Source: Larus michahellis (lineage: Eukaryota > Chordata > Aves > Charadriiformes > Laridae). Taken from it: DNA of 64,000 nt. The notes under the pieces were generated by a model that saw nothing but the letters and a program-made list of their open reading frames with translations, was not told the origin of the DNA and did not search any database. Location of the stretch: positions 28,561,446 through 28,625,445 of the forward strand of contig NC_133899.1 of the NCBI RefSeq assembly GCF_964199755.1, in the 5' to 3' direction. Made by a program: the position numbers and the translations under genes. Of this stretch, positions 62,001 through 64,000 are shown piece after piece. Every line of letters begins with the position of its first letter. Within the stretch, counting starts at the first letter, position 1.

Positions 62001-64000
62001 CTCCAGGGAGAACCCCAGAGCTAGCATCTGACCATCTATCAGCTCTCCTTGACCCCTTTGCAGAGAGAACAGGTGACCCTGCAACTACCCCCGAGGACAG
62101 AAAGTGCCAAATTCACTCCTCCCTGCCTGAAAACAATGGGTCTGGGAGGAGTGGAAGAGAAATCATGTACAGCATAAACCTGCTGGTGTGCACACTGCTC
62201 GTTTCCACCATCATGACCTACATGTCTCCAGGTTCTCCAGCTCAGCTCCGGTTGAGTTATCACAGCTTGACAGTTATAACCAACTGTCATGTGGCAGCTG
62301 AATTGCATTAACTGGCCAGAAATAGGGAGGCAGGCCATAGCCTGCTGCAAAGGCAGAAACATTTCCAATTGCTTGGCCCACAGCTGTGAAGTTCCTTCAC
62401 TTTCTCCATGAGCAGAGGAACACGCCCACGAGTTGCTGCTGGGGCAGCTCAGCTGGGATGGGGAAACTCCTCCAGTCACAGTGGCTGGAGAAGGTGGCTG
62501 GGACCCCACTGCCTCAGTTGTTCAAAAGTCTCTGGAGAGAGACCCCGCAAAATGAGGCCATCTGAATGTGTCTGCAGAGTCTGTGTTATCACAGCTCACT
62601 CTATGTGCTATCATGTGTTCAGAGTAATTTTCTAGATTCCTTGAATGGAGAGAAAGCGTAATTGCAAAGCACCTGGAAATCAAGACCTCTTGGACTACCA
62701 ATCTACTGCAAAACCTCCCAAAATACCATGAATATACCATGGAAAGGTGGATCCCTGGTATGAAACTATTCTCAGTAAGAAAATCATCCCTCACTCCTGG
62801 CTGCAGCTCTTCATGCCTCAGATGCCTTCATTTAAAAATATTTTATTACTCTTTATTGACAACTTTTGATCAGTCTAGCCAACAAATAGTTAATTGTCCA
62901 TCTGCCATAACTTTGGGTTGCTAGGCCACATAGCCAAGGAAGAACACGCATGAGAGCAGAGAGACAAGAACAGGCTGAAGCGTGCCTTAGCTGCATTTTC
63001 TCCTGCCCACCACCTTAGTCTTAAATTCATCCCTGACCTTACATGAGGGCAGTCACGTAGAGGTATGGAAAGAGAAGGCTGTCCTGGACAACAGACTGAT
63101 TGCCAACGCTCCAAGTGTGGCCCTGCCAAGGGGTTTAGCAACGCAGGTGTCACTTCTTCCTTTTAAGCTATTTCAGTGGTTTGCAACTGAGGGTGGACAT
63201 TATCAGTTCCTAAAGAGGGTAGACTGGGGAAAGGCCAGGCATACAGCAGAGTAAGAGATTTGTGAACCAAAGTGGGCTGTGAGTCAGACAGCCCAGGAGA
63301 AAAAAGAAACCATTTTGCTCAGGGGAAGAGTCCAGAAGATTTGTTGAAATCTGCCTGCAGGACCTCTTCCACTCAACACCTGCTCATGATTCTTGGAAAA
63401 CACCTGTCCCCCTAGATTCATCTGCTCTGCATTACCTGACAAAGCCCACTTCAGCAGGCATTCAACTGTCTGAGCAGGAAGTCATTCAAGTTCTCAGTTT
63501 CTCAGAAACGGGCAAGATTATCATGGTTAACTTCATTTTTTCCACTGGGCTTCTCTGACCCTTTGAAAATTACCCCATTCCTGTTATCATGCAGCAAATG
63601 AGAGTCAAATGAGTCCAAGTACGGAAAAACGGATCAGCACAGCTTGCTACAGAAGTCTGAATAGACATTTCCAAGCAATATGGAACAGATCCATCTTGCA
63701 GTAATAGAAGTCAATGTCATGCTGCTGCAGTGGGCTCTACAAGCCAAATCCTAGTCTGTAGGGCAGGCATGTAACCCATCATCAGTATGGGGGTGGCCTG
63801 CACGTGAGCACCCTCTCCAGTTTGGTTCAAAAAGGATTCAACTGATGGCAGAAAAGAATGAAGGGAACAAGACAGTTCAGACAGCTCAAAAACATGATGA
63901 GAGAGGAAAAACTGAAGCAGCTAGAATTTCTTAGTCCAAAATAAAGAAGGATGGAAGAATGGCAACTGTTTTTGACAGACACCTGGGAGCTGGTGGAGGA
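53061..64000. other. Presumed long-isoform RTN1 intron, right end of window
   Basis: 10.9 kb. Short ORFs only; the larger ones (55164-55649, 62039-62509) have no recognisable domain and are overlapped by equal ORFs on the other strand. A local duplication ATAGCTAT(AT)nGGAAAT lies at 56904-56938, with T runs at 58267-58278 and 61258-61271. The last 150 bases may be a very degenerate CR1. No reticulon long-isoform exon was seen. Confidence 0.45.

Noticed and set aside
63850..64000. Degenerate CR1 at the right edge
   Set aside because: The similarity to the CR1 segment upstream of the 3' end is loose and the copy is cut by the window end.
1..64000. tRNA, rRNA, CRISPR arrays, operons, toxin or defence genes
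   Set aside because: None was found; the window is ordinary vertebrate nuclear DNA with two spliced genes and interspersed repeats.

Overview
This is a 64-kb piece of vertebrate nuclear DNA, most probably from a bird. The reasons are: AT-rich spliced-gene sequence with GT-AG introns; 3' ends of CR1 LINEs with the terminal ATTCTATG-type repeats; solitary endogenous-retrovirus LTRs of the kind common in bird genomes; and a reticulon-1 gene whose exons can be read directly. There is no bacterial, plasmid or phage content. Almost all of the longer open reading frames are chance ORFs or lie across repeats.

Two protein-coding genes can be supported, both on the minus strand. (1) At the left edge (257-7561) are the first six coding exons, about 260 residues, of a coiled-coil gene. 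I identify it as CCDC175 from its coiled-coil content and from its position directly downstream of RTN1 in the same orientation, as on human 14q23.1. It runs off the left edge. (2) From 39230 down to 23344 is the complete coding sequence of the short reticulon-1 isoform (RTN1-C): seven exons, 627 nt, 208 residues, all splice sites canonical and all phases consistent. The 3'UTR probably ends near 22604. The first RTN1-C exon sits in a CpG-rich promoter patch (about 38620-39430). The 25 kb to its right (39430-64000) holds no recognisable exon and is probably an intron of the long RTN1 isoforms, whose 5' exons would lie beyond the window.

The 15-kb gap between the genes holds a CR1 copy, a possible ancient L2-like LINE remnant, two solo LTRs and a GC-rich patch at 11500-11960. 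That patch contains a perfect RFX X-box. Together with a strong minus-strand donor at 11305/11304 and an acceptor just before the CCDC175 start codon, it suggests a remote promoter plus noncoding first exon for CCDC175. The long RTN1-C intron 1 holds a third solo LTR with a perfect 5-bp target duplication. Fragments resembling ancient amniote MIR SINEs are scattered in the introns and flanks.

I found no new multi-gene system. The observations most worth following are the putative RFX-driven promoter of CCDC175, a perfect 14-bp-stem hairpin in a CCDC175 intron, a G-quadruplex-type G-run cluster and a near-perfect inverted repeat just upstream of RTN1-C, and a few unexplained patches inside RTN1 introns.
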